A stretch of DNA of 55,706 bases from Desulfurococcaceae archaeon UBA285 (GTDB taxonomy: Archaea > Thermoproteota > Thermoprotei_A > Sulfolobales > Desulfurococcaceae): contig DADP01000026.1 of NCBI GenBank assembly GCA_002495025.1, positions 1 through 55,706 on the forward strand. Direction: 5' to 3'. Shown here in pieces: positions 53,913 through 55,706 of this stretch. Below the pieces are notes generated by a model. It was not told the origin of the DNA, did not search any database, and saw only the letters and a program-made list of their open reading frames with translations. Each line of letters begins with the position of its first letter. The stretch's first letter is position 1. The position numbers and the translations under genes were made by a program.

Positions 53913-55133
53913 GTGTCCTCAAGACTCCTCTTTGATGTAACTACGCAGAAGGGTAGTGTAACCGTTCTACTTCCAAACGCATTGAACTACATATACGCTG
54001 GAGTTATAGAGCCGGTAATTGCAAACTTGTCGAGGGGCAGTATACCAGTTGATCTATGTGGAGTAGTATTCTACTATAGGGGTACATCGCCAAAAATCGT
54101 TATTAGAAAACCTGAAGACATCAATATAATGACACTTCAACCAGTAGGAGTAGTTAAATTCTCTGAGCTAGCTTCAAATATTGCATTATACGAAGGACAA
54201 ACAGTTAAAACACAAGCAAGATTTATAGGTGTAATGTGTGAGGCCTTTGACGATCCATGTAGACTTGGATTTGTAGACCCATTGAACGAGTCTATAATAC
54301 TACCCATAATGATGTCAAAAGACCTAATGGCTACAGTGCTCGATCCATGGACTACAGGCTCGAGAACAATATTGAATTTAACACTTGGCGTAGTAAACAG
54401 TACTTATATAATAGCATATGGTGCAACGCCAGTAGAAGTAGTTCCACCAGTTGAAACAACAAGCGTTTCAAGTGTTCTAGGACTAGAGAGGGGTACAATT
54501 GTAGTGTTAAAACAAGTAAAGGTCTCGTCTACAAGTGTAACCAGTGGTGGATCATGGAGAGTGTTTGTCGTGGATAATACTGGTAAACAAATACTAGTAT
54601 TTGTGCCGTCGACTATAGCTAGGCAGATAAGTGATACTCCACCACCTGTAAATACAGTAATCTCTGTTGCCGGGTATAGACACGTATATGCTGGAACAGA
54701 CGAGATAGTAGTGTATAGTGTTAACGGCTTAAAAACAGAGACTGTGGAGACTACGACGACAACCACGCCTACACCGCCGCCACAACCAGAATTCATATCG
54801 ATAGATATCAAGGATGTTGGACAATACATTGGTAAAAACGTTTCGATAACGGGATTGTTCTACGCGATATACTATGACAGTGCAAATAGAGTATATAATG
54901 TCGAAGTGAGAACTAGTGATGAAAAATACGCTGTAAACGTTACTATGACTAGAGATCAATTAATCAACTTATTAGACCCGGCAATAGTTGGATGGAAGTC
55001 TACTGTAACCATTAATGGAACAGTTAAATCAGCAAGTACAATAACATTCATAACTGATAGAGTAGTAGAGAAAAGAGATCCATTAAAGGTAACAGTGGCA
55101 GAAGCACTGAAGCAACCTATTGGAAGACCATAA
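53913..55133 (+). pseudogene. Middle OB-fold repeats of the interrupted surface protein
   Basis: This is a 406-codon frame without a convincing start; its GTG at 53913 follows a stop and has no ribosome site, and the preceding coding sense is in another frame. It holds about three OB-like repeats (LLFDVTTQKGSVTVLLPN; GGSWRVFVVDNTGKQILVF; YNVEVRTSDEKYAVNVTM) and a Thr/Pro-rich hinge near 54760. The frame ends at a TAA that is followed in the same frame by more repeat sequence. Confidence 0.6.
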
Positions 55134-55379
55134 ATGATTGTAAATGCCCGTGTCGTCAACTCGTCTATAGCTAGTGGTAATAACTGGAGGGTTTATATAA
55201 CGGATAACTCAAACGCTACAATTCTAATATTCATACCGGCTTCAACAGTTGCAGATCTAGAACTACAAGAACCACCAAAAGCAGGTACTGTGGTAATAGT
55301 TGCTGGTTATAGAGATGTATATAGAACAGACCAGGAAGTAATAGTTGTATCAAAGAATGGATTTGTAATCGTTAAATAG
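55134..55379 (+). pseudogene. Last OB-fold repeat, separated by an in-frame TAA
   Basis: The ATG directly follows the TAA in the same frame, and there is no ribosome site. IVNARVVNSSIASGNNWRVYI and VVIVAGYRDVYRTDQEVIVV match the repeat IVVLKQVKVSSTSVTSGGSW / VISVAGYRHVYAGTDEIVVY of the previous frame. The first strand of the repeat straddles the stop, so the TAA looks like a nonsense change (or readthrough site) inside one protein. Confidence 0.6.
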
Positions 55380-55388
55380 GTGGTTGCA

Positions 55389-55706
55389 ATGGAGGCTTTT
55401 ATCGACCCAGTAAGCGTTTTAACATGGGGTTTAATGGGTGCGCTAATGGGCCTAGTGTTTTCATGGATGCCTGGTTTACACATATTTAACCTACTAGTAC
55501 TAGTATTTGCACTAGCACCAGCATTTATAACGGCGAATTCACTCTACGTGCCATACTTCGGCCTTGGTGCTGTAGTTGGTTTTTCGTTTGCTAGTGCTAT
55601 TTCGTCAACTTATCTAAGTGTATCGGATGAGTCAATGATGTTGATGTTGTTTCCAACACAGAGGTATTTGCTAGCTGGTAAGGGGCAGAAATGTTTATTA
55701 GGGTCT
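55389..55706 (+). CDS. TctA-like membrane protein (COG1784), N-terminal part cut by window end
   Basis: The frame is open to the window edge. An ATG five bases after AGGTGG starts a hydrophobic protein: GLVFSWMPGLHIFNLLVLVF matches the 'G..PGlH.n' entry of archaeal TctA-related proteins, and SVSDESMMLMLFPTQRYLLAGKGQ their 'pd......lP..r.l..G.g' block. These are thought to be transporters of unknown substrates. It lies 9 bases after the OB-fold gene and probably shares its transcript. Confidence 0.65.
   Translation, partial: MEAFIDPVSVLTWGLMGALMGLVFSWMPGLHIFNLLVLVFALAPAFITANSLYVPYFGLGAVVGFSFASAISSTYLSVSDESMMLMLFPTQRYLLAGKGQKCLLGS

Overview
The window looks like chromosome of a hyperthermophilic archaeon of the Thermoproteota (Crenarchaeota), most plausibly a Desulfurococcales member related to Staphylothermus or Desulfurococcus; the genus is an inference. 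The evidence is a TATA-binding protein gene, an NHEJ-independent archaeal ATP-dependent DNA ligase, a GPN-loop GTPase, DUF2070, TrpB2, Nre and IorAB proteins, archaeal TATA-type promoters with GGTG-type ribosome binding sites, frequent GTG/TTG starts, C/D-box guide RNAs, AT-rich sequence and many CTAG-containing words. There is no rRNA, CRISPR array or intact insertion sequence.

Layout. 1-9.5 kb: tail of an ECF-transporter EcfT gene, an MIP18-like gene, a secreted phosphodiesterase, glycerol dehydrogenase, then a decayed stretch (about 4.6-8.9 kb) with remnants of a second EcfT and other genes around one surface-protein gene. 9.6-20 kb: small regulators, a GNAT enzyme, a metallopeptidase-like protein, an RCK-like protein coupled to an MscS channel, an MFS transporter, DNA ligase, GPN GTPase and DUF2070. 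20-26.7 kb (minus strand): a frameshifted exported protein, a tyrosine phosphatase with a palm-like partner, TBP, and a membrane quality-control cluster (34-residue membrane peptide, membrane Lon-like protease, HtpX). 26.8-33.3 kb: TrpB2, two GT-C glycosyltransferases, a C/D guide RNA, a phosphoesterase, tRNA-Lys(CTT), a protein with an N-terminal PCNA-binding-like motif and a winged-helix protein. 33.4-36.1 kb: iorA-iorB plus a small coiled-coil gene. 36.1-40 kb (minus strand): a probable DNA-repair operon (nre, SplB-like radical SAM, HhH/Fe-S protein, winged-helix protein, unknown). 40-50.5 kb: ArsB/NhaD-type transporter, PAPS-reductase-like protein, nucleotidyltransferase-like protein, a metal ABC importer with an RHH/NikR-like regulator and twin palindromic operators, a methyltransferase, and an NSS transporter with small partners. 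50.6-53.3 kb: a complete ECF transporter (fused EcfAA', EcfT, YkoE-like S component). 53.3-55.7 kb: a membrane-anchored multi-OB-fold protein broken by three frameshifts and one stop, followed by the start of a TctA-like (COG1784) membrane protein.

The most interesting items are: the phased GTTTC array ahead of the peptide-Lon-HtpX cluster; the twin operators of the metal importer; the RCK-MscS pair; the Nre/SplB/Fe-S operon; the multi-lesion OB-fold gene; the guide RNAs; and a 43-residue twin-CX3C mini-protein. All family assignments were made by reading motifs, without database searches.
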